Assembly (NCBI GenBank): GCA_014382685.1 | Contig: JACNJG010000085.1 | Coordinates: forward strand, 3,022-8,180 | Direction of reading: 5' to 3' | DNA length: 5,159 bases | Source of the DNA: Candidatus Cloacimonadota bacterium | GTDB lineage: Bacteria; Cloacimonadota; Cloacimonadia; JGIOTU-2 | Shown: piece by piece, positions 5,156 through 5,159 of the stretch | Layout: every line of letters begins with the position of its first letter | How positions within the stretch are numbered: position 1 is the first letter of the stretch | Notes under the pieces: generated by a model | Databases searched by the model: none | Told to the model about the DNA's origin: nothing | What the model saw: only the letters and a program-made list of their open reading frames with translations | Made by a program: the position numbers and the translations under genes

Positions 5156-5159
5156 GAAA

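Overview
This is a bacterial chromosomal window of moderate to low GC with four real genes. Three (MATE transporter, tldD, tldE) lie on the minus strand. One hotdog-fold thioesterase lies on the plus strand and diverges from the MATE gene. The tld genes have strong AGGAGG Shine-Dalgarno sites, and the tldD promoter looks sigma-70-like. The gene spacers carry short-period repeats (GATCAGTCTA-type, ACGCAAAG-type, CACAGAGA-type) that, from memory, resemble intergenic text seen in many environmental, often uncultured, bacteria. I cannot fix the phylum. An FCB-like or candidate-phylum Gram-negative anaerobe is a guess; the strong SD sites argue mildly against a typical Bacteroidota.

Layout from left to right: 1-102 is the spacer downstream of tldE, with an A/T-rich palindrome and a period-9 repeat. 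103-1410 (minus) is tldE/pmbA, and 1410-2774 (minus) is tldD. The two overlap by one base (TAATG) and form a translationally coupled pair. 2775-2898 is a spacer with the tldD RBS, a plausible promoter, and a perfect 11-bp hairpin two bases past the MATE stop codon. 2899-4272 (minus) is the MATE-family efflux transporter. 4273-4387 is a divergent spacer with an inverted repeat just upstream of the MATE start. 4388-4864 (plus) is the thioesterase. 4865-5159 (295 bases) has no gene but is crowded with tandem micro-repeats and palindromes, ending in a perfect 30-bp palindrome near the window edge.

How the genes work together: TldD carries the metal site (HEAFGH plus a C-terminal GGCGKGQ cysteine) and TldE lacks it, as expected for the TldD-TldE heterodimeric peptidase that degrades unfolded peptides and removes leaders from some peptide antibiotics. 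The MATE exporter is upstream in the same direction, but a hairpin and a likely independent tldD promoter separate them, so a functional link is only a possibility. No RiPP precursor or modification enzyme is visible. I see no clear new multi-gene system. The least explained part is the palindrome-rich tail at 4950-5155, which looks like one or more non-coding repeat or miniature mobile elements.
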